In this document: positions 36,096-45,645 of the stretch, one piece after another
Numbering within the stretch: position 1 is the first letter of the stretch
Layout: each line of letters opens with the position of its first letter
Source: Chitinophagales bacterium
GTDB lineage: Bacteria > Bacteroidota > Bacteroidia > Chitinophagales > JADIYW01
DNA: 48,671 bases
NCBI GenBank assembly: GCA_020848475.1
Contig: JADKZZ010000018.1
Location: 1-48,671 of the forward strand
Direction of reading: 5' to 3'
Translations under genes and position numbers: made by a program
Notes under the pieces: generated by a model
The model's database searches: none
The model's input: only the letters and a program-made list of their open reading frames with translations
Told to the model about the DNA's origin: nothing

Positions 36096-38087
36096 TTATT
36101 TCGCAGCTGGTGCTGGTGCTGGCTCTGTTTTTCCGATGTGGAAAGACAGTGGCACATTGCTACCTGCTGGCGATACGCGTACATATCCTTGCATTTCTTG
36201 GTGTAAAGCACTACAGAAGTCAGTACAATACATTGGGAAAATACCTGTTCTATCTGGTACCCATTTTAAAGTTACTGTTTCACCAGGCATGATTAATAAT
36301 TCGCCATTGTTTGCTCCTTTAATTGCGAAACCATGAGGAACGTCCCAATCTTGCTCTAAGTTTGTAACGTGGAAATAAACTTCATCGCCCATTTTAATAC
36401 CTTCAATATTATCAGGTGCTAAGTGAGAGCGAATAGCAGTCATAAATACATCAACACGATTACCGTTGCGTATTACTCTAGTTTCTTTTTCACCTTTTGA
36501 CACATAAGGATGTTTGTTGTCATCAATTTTAAAGATTTTCACTTGATTTTTAGAAATCAAATCAGCAGGCACTGCTTGCGCGTAATGCGGTTCACCAATA
36601 GTAGGATAATCTAAAATTAATTTCATTTTCTCACCGCTGATGTCATACAATTGTGCACTTTGAGACAACTCAGGACCAGTAGGTAAATAACGGTCTTTTG
36701 TAATTTTGTTGTAAGCAACCAAGTATTTACCAAATGGTTTTTTAGTATTACCACCAGGCACCATTAAGTGGCCCACAGAGTAGTAAGTTGGCTGTCTGTC
36801 GATTACTTTCAAGTCTTTAATATTCCATTTCACAACTTCAGAAGACACGAAGAAAGAAGTATAAGCATTACCATTCGCATCAAACTCAGTATGCAAAGGT
36901 CCTAAGCCTGGTTTTTTTACTTCGCCATACAATGCTGCTTCGTATTTAATTACAGGAATACCATCATATTTTTCAGCTTCGAATTGTTTATCCGCAATTG
37001 CTTTTTGGATTTTATCAAAGCTAAACACTGGCAATAAAGCTGCTAATTTACCACTACCTACAATGTACTCACCTGTTGGGTCAACGTCGCAACCGTGTGG
37101 TGATTTAGGGCATGGAATAAAATATACGATATCAGGGAATTCAGCCACATCTAATACAGTCACTTCATTTTTCATTTCTGAAGTAGCGGTATGTGTTTCT
37201 TCGCTGAATTTATTATGCGCATATTTTGCAGTTTGTTTCTTGCCTTTTCCTGCTTTGATATATTCTTCAGCTTTTTTCCAGTTTACAGCCATGATGAAGT
37301 CTTTATCTCTTTGAGATGCGTTTACTTCTAACAATGTATTTGCTTGTTCTGTATTATAAGTACTGAAGAAGAACCAGCCATGAGATTTGCCTTTACCAGC
37401 ACGAGCTAAGTCAAAGTTAACACCTGGCGTTTTTAATTGGAATGCAACATTCATTTCTCCATTTTCTTTATTTACAGAAACAAAGCTAATGTGACCTTTG
37501 AAGTTTTGTTTATAGGTGCTGATAGGAACGTCGCCATTCACATTGTCTGCTGGCACGCTAAAGCGAGTACCTGCAACAATGTATTCAGAATTTTCTGTTC
37601 CGAACGGTGAACTGTGATTACCGCCACTATTTGGTAATTCTAAAATTTCTGCTGTACGGAAAGTTTTTAAGTCGATACGTGCTAAACGAGGTGTGTTATT
37701 ACCATTAACAAAAACCCACTTACCATCAGCTACACCATCAGTCATTGACATTTCAACGTGGTGCAAGTCATCCCATGGAACAAAGCCATGCGATGTATTC
37801 AACATCGGTTTTGTTTCTTCGCTGTAGCCCCAGCCTTTTTCTGGGTCAACAGAGAAAACAGGAATCACGCGTAACAGACGACCACTTGGTAATCCGTACA
37901 CACTTAATTGTCCGCTGAAACCACCTGACACGAAGTTATAGAATTCGTCGTATTTTCCTGGTGCGACGTACACTTTTTGAGCAGCATCGCCACTTACAGC
38001 GCTTCCTGCATTTTTTGGTTTACATGCTGTGAACGTTAGCATAGAGATAGCAACTACCACTAAGGTCCCGAATATGCCCTTTTTCAT
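36096..38087 (-). CDS. nosZ: Nitrous-oxide reductase, clade II (Sec/lipoprotein-type signal)
   Basis: Signal ends in lipobox FTACK; DDLHHVEMS, SPHGCDVDPTGEYIVGSGK, GPLHTEFDANGNAYTSFFVSSEVVKWN; CuA MYCTDFCSALHQEMQGYVRV. Confidence 0.95.
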   Translation of the reverse strand: MKKGIFGTLVVVAISMLTFTACKPKNAGSAVSGDAAQKVYVAPGKYDEFYNFVSGGFSGQLSVYGLPSGRLLRVIPVFSVDPEKGWGYSEETKPMLNTSHGFVPWDDLHHVEMSMTDGVADGKWVFVNGNNTPRLARIDLKTFRTAEILELPNSGGNHSSPFGTENSEYIVAGTRFSVPADNVNGDVPISTYKQNFKGHISFVSVNKENGEMNVAFQLKTPGVNFDLARAGKGKSHGWFFFSTYNTEQANTLLEVNASQRDKDFIMAVNWKKAEEYIKAGKGKKQTAKYAHNKFSEETHTATSEMKNEVTVLDVAEFPDIVYFIPCPKSPHGCDVDPTGEYIVGSGKLAALLPVFSFDKIQKAIADKQFEAEKYDGIPVIKYEAALYGEVKKPGLGPLHTEFDANGNAYTSFFVSSEVVKWNIKDLKVIDRQPTYYSVGHLMVPGGNTKKPFGKYLVAYNKITKDRYLPTGPELSQSAQLYDISGEKMKLILDYPTIGEPHYAQAVPADLISKNQVKIFKIDDNKHPYVSKGEKETRVIRNGNRVDVFMTAIRSHLAPDNIEGIKMGDEVYFHVTNLEQDWDVPHGFAIKGANNGELLIMPGETVTLKWVPDRTGIFPMYCTDFCSALHQEMQGYVRVSPAGSNVPLSFHIGKTEPAPAPAAK

Positions 38088-38117
38088 ATGATTTATTTTT
38101 AGTTTAAAAAGTCTTGA

Positions 38118-38621
38118 CTATTTTACGCCGTCATTTTTACGCATAAACTCGTAAAGTTGTCTTGCCTCATCATCAGAAAGATTTTGATTTGGCATTCTCA
38201 CTAAACAAATTTCCAATTGTGCTTGTGCTTCTGGATCTTTATCCAACATTACATCTGTATTTGTAATGAAGTTCATAATCCATTCTGGTGTTCTTTTTTT
38301 AGTTACATCTTTCCAACCTGGACCCACTAATTTTTCGTCAGTTAATTTATGGCAAGATGAACATTTAACACCATATACCTTTTCACCACTTGATGCTAAT
38401 GCTGCATCTAATGTTGCGCCAACTTCTACGTTTGTAAATTTACCTTCACCTCTTTTAGGATCGTAAGAAGGATTTCCATTTTCAGTAGTTGCTGGTGCTT
38501 CTGTACTTTCAGTGCTTTCAGTACCTTCCGTAGAGAAGTCATCTTTGTTCGGATTTGAATTACATGCATTAATAATTACCATAGCTGCGGTAATAGACAT
38601 AATTAAAAATAATTTTTTCAT
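38118..38621 (-). CDS. Cytochrome c lipoprotein (nos-associated)
   Basis: Lipobox IINACN; heme c motif CSSCHKL; MPNQNLSDDEARQLYEFMR. Confidence 0.9.
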   Translation of the reverse strand: MKKLFLIMSITAAMVIINACNSNPNKDDFSTEGTESTESTEAPATTENGNPSYDPKRGEGKFTNVEVGATLDAALASSGEKVYGVKCSSCHKLTDEKLVGPGWKDVTKKRTPEWIMNFITNTDVMLDKDPEAQAQLEICLVRMPNQNLSDDEARQLYEFMRKNDGVK

Positions 38622-38692
38622 ACTTGATATTTTTTTTCGTGTACAATGTTAGTACAAGTTAATAAAATAAATTATGATTATCGTCATGTTTT

Positions 38693-38705
38693 GTCAAAAT
38701 TTGAC
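38693..38705. promoter_or_regulatory. Palindrome GTCAAA-A-TTTGAC in the nos/regulator intergenic region
   Basis: Perfect 6-bp arms with one central base. Confidence 0.4.
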
Positions 38706-38715
38706 CATTTTGGCG

Positions 38716-38731
38716 TATGATTTATATCATA
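38716..38731. promoter_or_regulatory. FNR/DNR-like operator TATGAT-TTAT-ATCATA
   Basis: Perfect 6-bp arms; fits NTGAT-N4-ATCAN, between divergent cyt c-nosZ and Crp/Fnr regulator genes. Confidence 0.6.
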
Positions 38732-38815
38732 TTATTGGGTGCCGAATGTCATGTTTAGCATTTATGTTTCTATATACCTTTATAATAATATGTTGTTGAG
38801 AAAGACACACTGTAT

Positions 38816-39439
38816 ATGGAAATGATTCATGAAGATATTTTATTAACGCTTGGTGCCGTATATAAGCGCGTAAAAAAAGGAGAATATATCTTTCGTGAAG
38901 GTGCAAAATGCTATTACTATTATCAATTAGTTCAAGGAAAAATAAGCTGGTTAAACTTAGATGAAGATGGAAAAATTTTCATTCAATCGATTATTGAACC
39001 TGGTGAAAGTTTTGGAGAGTTACCCTTATTTGACGGCGAACCCTATGCTGCAAGTGCAATTGCCGAAACAGATTGTATTATTTTGCAATTACCAAAGAGT
39101 GCTTTCCAATTATTGCTAAAAGAAAATACTGATATTCTATTTAGTTTTAATAAACTCTTGGCACAAAGAATGCGATATAAGTTTTTACTTTTAAAAGATG
39201 TTGCCTATCATACACCAGAACAGCGCATATTGACATTATTACATCACTTTAAGCAAAAAGAAGCACGACACAATGGACATGCCGATTTTAAAATAGACTT
39301 CACTCGACAACAATTAGCTGCAATGAGCGGTCTGCGAGTAGAAACAGTCATCCGTGTTATTAAAAACCTCAGCAAAAAAGGTCAGTTGTATATTCAAAGA
39401 GGAAAGGTATTTATGTTAAATAATGAAAATAGTATTTGA
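38816..39439 (+). CDS. Crp/Fnr family regulator (DNR-like, no FNR Fe-S cysteine cluster)
   Basis: cNMP-fold N-domain; HTH DFTRQQLAAMSGLRVETVIRVIKNLSKKG; no N-terminal multi-Cys cluster. Confidence 0.88.
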   Translation: MEMIHEDILLTLGAVYKRVKKGEYIFREGAKCYYYYQLVQGKISWLNLDEDGKIFIQSIIEPGESFGELPLFDGEPYAASAIAETDCIILQLPKSAFQLLLKENTDILFSFNKLLAQRMRYKFLLLKDVAYHTPEQRILTLLHHFKQKEARHNGHADFKIDFTRQQLAAMSGLRVETVIRVIKNLSKKGQLYIQRGKVFMLNNENSI

Positions 39440-39459
39440 AATCTTACGTCTGTTTCTCC

Positions 39460-39467
39460 TATCTTTG
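39460..39467 (+). promoter_or_regulatory. Putative -7 element of 39486 gene
   Basis: TATCTTTG with TTG 21 nt upstream, 18 nt before the ATG. Confidence 0.5.
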
Positions 39468-39485
39468 CAATAGAAATACTCATTC

Positions 39486-40709
39486 ATGAACACCGACTCA
39501 TACATTCGACGATATCTTAAAATTTCATTATTAAACATAGCCATTGTGGCATTACTAGGCTCTATACTTCGATATAAAATATTGTATTCATTGCCATTTT
39601 TAGATCAAAAACATGTACAACACAGCCATTCACATTTTGCATTTGCTGGCTGGGTAACACAGACATTAATGGTATTAATGGTAGCCTATCTTTCTAAGCA
39701 AAAAAATGAAAATAAATTTATCGATTATAAAAATTTACTGATTGGCAATTTGCTTAGTGCGTATGGCATGCTGCTTGCTTTTCCAATACAAGGATATGGA
39801 TTTGTGTCCATTACTTTTTCTACTTTATCTGTTTTTGTATCTTACTTTTTTGCTGTCAAATATTGGAAAGATTTATCGTCAATAAAAAGCCACAACACCA
39901 CTCATTTATGGTTCAAAGGCGCATTGATTTTTGCTGTTATTTCATCTATCGGCACCTTTGCGCTTGCCTATATGATGTCGAATAGGATAGCGCATCAAAA
40001 TTGGTACTTAGCTTCTATTTATTACTATTTACATTTTCAATACAATGGTTGGTTTTTCTTCGCATGTGCTGGTTTATTACAATCTATTTTGCCAGCAGGT
40101 ATTGTACATCAACACAAAAAGTTAAGTTATATATTTTGGTTATTTGCCAGCTCATGTGTACCTGCCTACTTACTATCGACGCTTTGGATGAAAATGCCAA
40201 GTTGGCTCTATGGAATAGTCATCATAGCAGCACTCATGCAAGTTGTTGCATGGTATATGTTTATACAAATTTTATTACAACACCGTCAATTGCTCAAAGA
40301 TAAATTCTCTTCACATGGGGCTTGGGTGCTCATCTTATCTGCAATGGCGTTAAGTATTAAACTGATATTACAAATTGGCTCTACAATTCCTGCATTAGGG
40401 CAATGGGCATTTGGCTTTAGATCAGTGGTTATTGCTTATTTACACTTAGTGTTATTAGGTGTTATTTCTTTGTTTTTGCTTGGATTTATTTTTACAGAAA
40501 AACATATCAAAGTGACCAAGCTCAGCACATTGGGTTTATGGATATTTGTAGCAGGTGTTTTTTTAAATGAATTTATTTTATTGTTACAAGGCGTTGCTTC
40601 CATAAAATATATTCTTGTTCCCTATAGCAATGAAGCCTTACTAGTAACTGCTCTTATTTTATTAAGCGGTGCGCTGATGATGTTTATTTCTAAGTTCAGA
40701 AATGAATAA
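39486..40709 (+). CDS. Polytopic membrane protein with His motifs, distantly resembling heme-copper oxidase subunit I / NnrS-type proteins
   Basis: About 12 hydrophobic segments; HSHSHFAFAGWVTQ, YYLHFQYNGWFFF, AYLHLVLLGVISLF. Confidence 0.55.
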   Translation: MNTDSYIRRYLKISLLNIAIVALLGSILRYKILYSLPFLDQKHVQHSHSHFAFAGWVTQTLMVLMVAYLSKQKNENKFIDYKNLLIGNLLSAYGMLLAFPIQGYGFVSITFSTLSVFVSYFFAVKYWKDLSSIKSHNTTHLWFKGALIFAVISSIGTFALAYMMSNRIAHQNWYLASIYYYLHFQYNGWFFFACAGLLQSILPAGIVHQHKKLSYIFWLFASSCVPAYLLSTLWMKMPSWLYGIVIIAALMQVVAWYMFIQILLQHRQLLKDKFSSHGAWVLILSAMALSIKLILQIGSTIPALGQWAFGFRSVVIAYLHLVLLGVISLFLLGFIFTEKHIKVTKLSTLGLWIFVAGVFLNEFILLLQGVASIKYILVPYSNEALLVTALILLSGALMMFISKFRNE

Positions 40710-40712
40710 AAA

Positions 40713-40735
40713 AAAGATTCGCGATGCGAATCTTT
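40713..40735. terminator. Bidirectional terminator
   Basis: aaagattcgc-gat-gcgaatcttt with flanking A run, between convergent genes. Confidence 0.7.
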
Positions 40736-40759
40736 CACAAAAAATATACAGTACAATTT

Positions 40760-41092
40760 TTAGACAGTAGTATCGTCAATTGTTGCTTCTGGTGCATTAT
40801 TTTTTACGCTAGAAATGCCATTGTCGCGGCTGGCTACGCTTTCATATAATTCGCTAGTGCCAATTACTTGTCCATTTCCTGCTTTTAGATTAAAATAAGG
40901 TTTGCCGTTTTTTGATTCATTTTTTTCGTAACGATTATCGTCAGCAGCATTTGATTTAACAGAGTTGATGCCATTTAGGCAAGCTGGCTTAGTCGTATAA
41001 GCTTCGCTTTTCAAAATCGATTGTCCATTGCCGGCAACTAAGTTAAAATAGAACTGTCCGTCCTTTTGTGTTTTAATTACAAATTTTCCCAT
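40760..41092 (-). CDS. YegP/DUF1508 family protein with two tandem repeats
   Basis: GQFYFNLVAGNGQSILKSEAYTTKPACLNGINSVKSNA repeated as GKPYFNLKAGNGQVIGTSELYESVASRDNGISSVKNNA. Confidence 0.92.
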   Translation of the reverse strand: MGKFVIKTQKDGQFYFNLVAGNGQSILKSEAYTTKPACLNGINSVKSNAADDNRYEKNESKNGKPYFNLKAGNGQVIGTSELYESVASRDNGISSVKNNAPEATIDDTTV

Positions 41093-41155
41093 GATATTTT
41101 TATTTTATTTAAAGATACAAATTAGTTATAATTGGTTGCAGCATTAATTCTTAAA

Positions 41156-42445
41156 TTATCCAAAATCACTTTCATTTACATCTTTTACGCTTCCAAATCC
41201 GATGACGTCATCAGCGGTATCTTCGTCATTTAATTCAGAAGCACGTTTGATGGTTTTGCCACCATACTTGTCTTTAATTTCGTAAATAGCTTTTCGCACT
41301 TTGTTGTTTTTGATATGTGTATTGTCAAAAAAATTAAGTTGTAAAAATTCGTCATTAATAAAATTTTGCACAACAACACCAATTCTAATAATATTGTTAT
41401 TGAGTAATTGTTGTGAGCATTTATTTTTTTGTTCAAATACTTTCATCCTATCTAATAAAATATGGAATAATTCCATACCATCTTGCAAAGGTTGTTCGGT
41501 ATGAAAATTATCGTGATAGCCTGTTTCCATTTCTTCATACTGAATAAAAAATTGCACATGCTTGCAAAACAAATGTTTTTTCATCATGCGTTTTTCCAAA
41601 GTGATGCAAAGCATCATCATGATATCTTTGAGGTGCTGCACCTCTTTTCGTTGCTCTTTAGACACCATACGCATTGCCGACATGTTTTTGTACTCATCAG
41701 TCGTGTGCATATCCACTTCTTGAAAATGCAAACGATGATACCAATGCAAACCGATAATACTTTTGCAAGCGGCTCGCAGCTTCTCTGGTGTAGAATGTCG
41801 TAAATCATAAGGAGTATAAATTCCTGCTTTATTTAAGCGCAGTTTCATGCCTTTGGCTATACCAGGCAAATCTGTTAATTCCAATTTTTTTAAAACCTGA
41901 TCAATATTTTCAGGTGTAATAATCGTCAAGCCATCAGGCTTTTGAATATCAGATGCCAATTTTGCCAAAAAAGCATTTGGTGCAATACCTATAGAACATT
42001 TCAGATAATCGCCAACCTCTTCTGTGATATCTTTTTTTATTTTCTTTGCCACTTCCACCACATCTGGATAAATATTTTTATATGAAGTCAAATCCATTAC
42101 AGCTTCATCGATGCTTCTTGGAATGACATCATCGGCATAGCGTTTTAGAATTTTCATGATACGCGCATGAAAGGTTCTGTATTTATCTGGATTTGTTTCT
42201 AAAGGCACTAAGTCTGGACAAATTTTCATTGCCTCATTTAGGCGAATGCCCAATTTTACACCTCGTTTTTTTGCTTCGATAGATGGCGCAATCACACAAC
42301 CATATTTACCAGTATATACGCAAACGGCGACAGGTCTGCCACGCAACCAATAGTTGGTTTGTTGTTCGCAACTTGCAAAAAAACTATTCATGTCTATAAA
42401 CAAGACACGTGCTTCTAATTTTGTTTGCAAGGAGTTCTGATTCAC
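41156..42445 (-). CDS. Y-family DNA polymerase (DinB/PolIV-like)
   Basis: VLFIDMNSFFASCEQQ, PRSIDEAVMDLT (catalytic SIDEA), IGIAPNAFLAKLASDIQKPDGL. Confidence 0.9.
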   Translation of the reverse strand: MNQNSLQTKLEARVLFIDMNSFFASCEQQTNYWLRGRPVAVCVYTGKYGCVIAPSIEAKKRGVKLGIRLNEAMKICPDLVPLETNPDKYRTFHARIMKILKRYADDVIPRSIDEAVMDLTSYKNIYPDVVEVAKKIKKDITEEVGDYLKCSIGIAPNAFLAKLASDIQKPDGLTIITPENIDQVLKKLELTDLPGIAKGMKLRLNKAGIYTPYDLRHSTPEKLRAACKSIIGLHWYHRLHFQEVDMHTTDEYKNMSAMRMVSKEQRKEVQHLKDIMMMLCITLEKRMMKKHLFCKHVQFFIQYEEMETGYHDNFHTEQPLQDGMELFHILLDRMKVFEQKNKCSQQLLNNNIIRIGVVVQNFINDEFLQLNFFDNTHIKNNKVRKAIYEIKDKYGGKTIKRASELNDEDTADDVIGFGSVKDVNESDFG

Positions 42446-42521
42446 AAGTTGAAAGTTAAGAGATATTAATTTAATAAGCTAAAAATCTTAAATCCTAAAT
42501 CTAAAATTGTAATTTTATCGC

Positions 42522-42956
42522 ATGAATTTACCATCAATCATCGTTATTGGCGCTGACCATGCAGGCTATGAATATAAAGAAGCAATCAAAAGTTATTTAG
42601 CTAAAAATAATGTGGAAATTATTGATGTAGGCACAAATAGCTTAGACAGTTGTGATTATCCAGATTATGCACACGCCGCAGCAAACGAAATTGAAACGGC
42701 AAATGTAGCGTTTGGAATACTGATATGTGGGTCTGCGAATGGCGTTGCAATTACAGCGAACAAACACCAAAAAATAAGAGCTGCTTTATGTTGGAAAAAT
42801 GAGATTGCCAGCTTAGCTCGTCAGCATAATGATGCCAATATTATTTGCCTACCAGCACGTTTCATCACTATTGACGAAGCAGCAGAAATGGTACATACTT
42901 TCTTGACTACCGAATTTGAAGGCGGAAGACATCAGAAGCGAGTGGATAAAATTTAA
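42522..42956 (+). CDS. rpiB: Ribose-5-phosphate isomerase B (RpiB/LacAB family)
   Basis: IVIGADHAGYEYKEAIK, VAFGILICGSANGVAITANKHQKIRAALCW, LPARFI. Confidence 0.93.
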   Translation: MNLPSIIVIGADHAGYEYKEAIKSYLAKNNVEIIDVGTNSLDSCDYPDYAHAAANEIETANVAFGILICGSANGVAITANKHQKIRAALCWKNEIASLARQHNDANIICLPARFITIDEAAEMVHTFLTTEFEGGRHQKRVDKI

Positions 42957-43095
42957 TACAAATGATTGATGCTGAGAAATAGATTTTTTTGGTTTTATAA
43001 GAATTTTTTGAAGAATATCACTAAAATTTAACATAAAATCCTCATTTTCACTTCGATATTTATCGATATCATTTCCCTATTAACTAATTAATTAC

Positions 43096-43103
43096 TATCT
43101 TTG
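43096..43103 (+). promoter_or_regulatory. Putative -7 element of rpsF-rpsR-rplI operon
   Basis: TATCTTTG matching TAnnTTTG, 38 nt upstream of rpsF. Confidence 0.5.
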
Positions 43104-43140
43104 CAATCCGAAATTTTTCGGAATTTAAAATTAATCCATT

Positions 43141-43494
43141 ATGAACAATTACGAAACGGTTTTTATTACAACGCCGGTGCTCAGTAACGATGAGTACACA
43201 AGAACCGTAAAAAAGTACGCAGACCTTATCGAGAAGGCTGGCGGAAAAGTGGTTCACAAAGAAGATTGGGGCATTAAGCAATTAGCTTATCCAATCCAAA
43301 AAAAGACAACAGGTTTCTATACTTTGTTGCAATTTGAGGTTGACGCTCAATTTATCCGCAAATTCGAAGTAGAATTTAAACGCGATGAGAACATCATGCG
43401 TTTCTTAACTACACGATTTGACAAACACGCGTTGGCGTATTCAGAACAACGCAGAAACAAACTAAGTGGTAAATCTAAAAAAGCGGAGGCATAA
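43141..43494 (+). CDS. rpsF: 30S ribosomal protein S6
   Basis: [50 protein letters not shown]. Confidence 0.96.
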   Translation: MNNYETVFITTPVLSNDEYTRTVKKYADLIEKAGGKVVHKEDWGIKQLAYPIQKKTTGFYTLLQFEVDAQFIRKFEVEFKRDENIMRFLTTRFDKHALAYSEQRRNKLSGKSKKAEA

Positions 43495-43495
43495 C

Positions 43496-43762
43496 ATGGC
43501 AACACAAGACGAAATCAAGTTCTTAAACTCGCCAAAAATTGGCTTGCAAAAGAAAAAATACTGCCGATTCAAAAAAAGCGGTATCAAGTACATCGACTAC
43601 AAGGATCCTCAGTTCTTGTTGAAATTTATTAATGAACAAGGAAAATTATTGCCTCGTCGTATTACTGGAAACTCATTGAAGTTCCAACGTAAAATTTCAC
43701 AAGCTGTGAAAAAAGCGCGCCACTTGGCTTTATTACCTTATGTTACTGACCTTTTAAAATAA
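43496..43762 (+). CDS. rpsR: 30S ribosomal protein S18
   Basis: [65 protein letters not shown]; start moved to MATQ at 43496. Confidence 0.95.
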   Translation: MATQDEIKFLNSPKIGLQKKKYCRFKKSGIKYIDYKDPQFLLKFINEQGKLLPRRITGNSLKFQRKISQAVKKARHLALLPYVTDLLK

Positions 43763-43769
43763 TACAATC

Positions 43770-44216
43770 ATGGAAGTCATTTTATTAAAAGATATAGAAA
43801 ACTTAGGTACTAAATTCGATGTAGTGTCAGTAAAACCTGGCTACGGTCGTAACTACCTTATACCACAAGGATTTGCTCAAGTAGCAAATGCTTCGAACAA
43901 GAAGCACAACGAAGAAATCAAGAAGCAACAATCTGCAAAAATTGCTAAATTAATCGAAGATTATAAAGCATTAGCAGAGAAATTGAAAGCTTCTAAAACA
44001 ATAGTAGGAGCAAAAGCAGGTACTACTGGTAAATTATTCGGAAGTGTAACAAACATTCAAGTTGCAGAAGCTTTGAAAAAACAATTCGACTTAACAGTGG
44101 ACAGAAAACGAGTTCACATCATCGGTGAAGTAAAAGAAGTAGGCACTTACAAAGCAACAGTAAATTTGTATAAAGAAGTTTCTACAGAAATCGAATTCGA
44201 TGTTGTAGCAGAATAA
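43770..44216 (+). CDS. rplI: 50S ribosomal protein L9
   Basis: MEVILLKDIENLGTKFDVVSVKPGYGRNYLIPQGFAQVA. Confidence 0.96.
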   Translation: MEVILLKDIENLGTKFDVVSVKPGYGRNYLIPQGFAQVANASNKKHNEEIKKQQSAKIAKLIEDYKALAEKLKASKTIVGAKAGTTGKLFGSVTNIQVAEALKKQFDLTVDRKRVHIIGEVKEVGTYKATVNLYKEVSTEIEFDVVAE

Positions 44217-44237
44217 TAATTAGTTGCTAATTATATT

Positions 44238-44271
44238 AAAATCGCCAAACTTACGTTTGGCGATTTTTTAT
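44238..44271 (+). terminator. Terminator of ribosomal operon
   Basis: atcgccaaac-ttac-gtttggcgat then T-run. Confidence 0.8.
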
Positions 44272-44288
44272 TTGAATCACATCAAATA

Positions 44289-45524
44289 TTACTCATACCG
44301 CAATGCCTCTATCGGATCTAATTTTGAAGCTTTAAATGCTGGATAAATGCCAGACACCAAGCCAACAATTAAGCAAAATACGACACCGACTAGTATCCAC
44401 ATCCACGGTATTACAAAAGTGCCTCCAACGGATAAAGAAACTGCATTTCCGGCAGCAATACCTAACACTATGCCAAGCAAACCGCCGAGTTGACAAATAA
44501 CTATAGCTTCCAATAAAAATTGTAATCGTATCGTATTATTTGTGGCACCAATTGCTTTTAAAGTACCAATTTCTTTTGTTCGCTCAGTAACACTGACCAG
44601 CATAATATTCATCAAGCCGATAGCAGCGCCTACGAGTGTAATAATACCAATTACAAAGCCTGCCATGGTAGCATATTCCATTTTTTCGACAAACATTCCG
44701 GAAATACTATCGCTTTTTAAAATATCAAAATTTATCTCTTCGCCAGGATGTAGTTTACGTACATTTCGCATCACTTGAATTGCATCATCTTCTGCAGGTT
44801 GCATATTTTCTGGATCTTTGCCTTTTACACTTATCACAAAAGAAGGATTAGGATAGGTATATAATCGTCGTGCTGTTGATAAGGGTACTAATACCATATT
44901 ATCTGTCGTGATAAAGCTCGAACCTTTTTCATCTAAGACTGCGATAACATTGAATTTTACATCATCAATGCGAACTACTTTATTTTCCATTGTATAATTG
45001 GCACCGAATAATTTTTTTGCAACCGTATAACCAAGCATCACTACCTTGGTACCATATTTTATATCTGTTTCTGTGAAATTTCTGCCATGTAAAATGGTAT
45101 AACTTTCATTGCCAACATAATTCTCATCTGAACCAATGACTAAAATATTCGGATTGGTTTTTTTATCTCCAGATTTGACTACTGCACCCTGTGCACCGAT
45201 ATATTGTACAGACGTAGGATATTTATCATTAAACTTATTTTTAAATTGAGCGGCTTCAAAATAGGAAATACTTTTAAAGACTTTCTGTGCTTCGTCAGTA
45301 TCGGCATCTAAGTTAAAACCCAAACCTCGATTTCTGATTTTAAACGTACCTGCGCCCATACTACTAAAACTCTCTGACAGATATCCTTTTAATCCGTCGA
45401 CCGATGTCAAGATACCAACCAATGCCATTATACCAAAACCAATAATACAACATGTAATAATCGTGCGAACGATATTTGTGCGAACCGAGCGATAGGCAAG
45501 TTGTACTACTTCTAAAAAATTCAT
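44289..45524 (-). CDS. MacB-type ABC transporter permease
   Basis: N-terminal TM + periplasmic domain; C-term MNIMLVSVTERTKEIGTLKAIGATNNTIRLQFLLEAIVIC...GIYPAFKASKLDPIEALRYE. Confidence 0.93.
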   Translation of the reverse strand: MNFLEVVQLAYRSVRTNIVRTIITCCIIGFGIMALVGILTSVDGLKGYLSESFSSMGAGTFKIRNRGLGFNLDADTDEAQKVFKSISYFEAAQFKNKFNDKYPTSVQYIGAQGAVVKSGDKKTNPNILVIGSDENYVGNESYTILHGRNFTETDIKYGTKVVMLGYTVAKKLFGANYTMENKVVRIDDVKFNVIAVLDEKGSSFITTDNMVLVPLSTARRLYTYPNPSFVISVKGKDPENMQPAEDDAIQVMRNVRKLHPGEEINFDILKSDSISGMFVEKMEYATMAGFVIGIITLVGAAIGLMNIMLVSVTERTKEIGTLKAIGATNNTIRLQFLLEAIVICQLGGLLGIVLGIAAGNAVSLSVGGTFVIPWMWILVGVVFCLIVGLVSGIYPAFKASKLDPIEALRYE

Positions 45525-45599
45525 TGTTTAAAGATAAGATTTGCTATCAATATTGGTATTTAGCCACAACAAAATATTACAGTATTTGCAATATTTCAT

Positions 45600-45624
45600 A
45601 AAAAAAGCCACCTTAATGGTGGCT
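45600..45624 (-). terminator. Terminator of 45646-46311 gene
   Basis: gccacc-ttaat-ggtggc with T-run on minus-strand side. Confidence 0.7.
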
Positions 45625-45645
45625 CACTATAATAAGATTCAAAAA

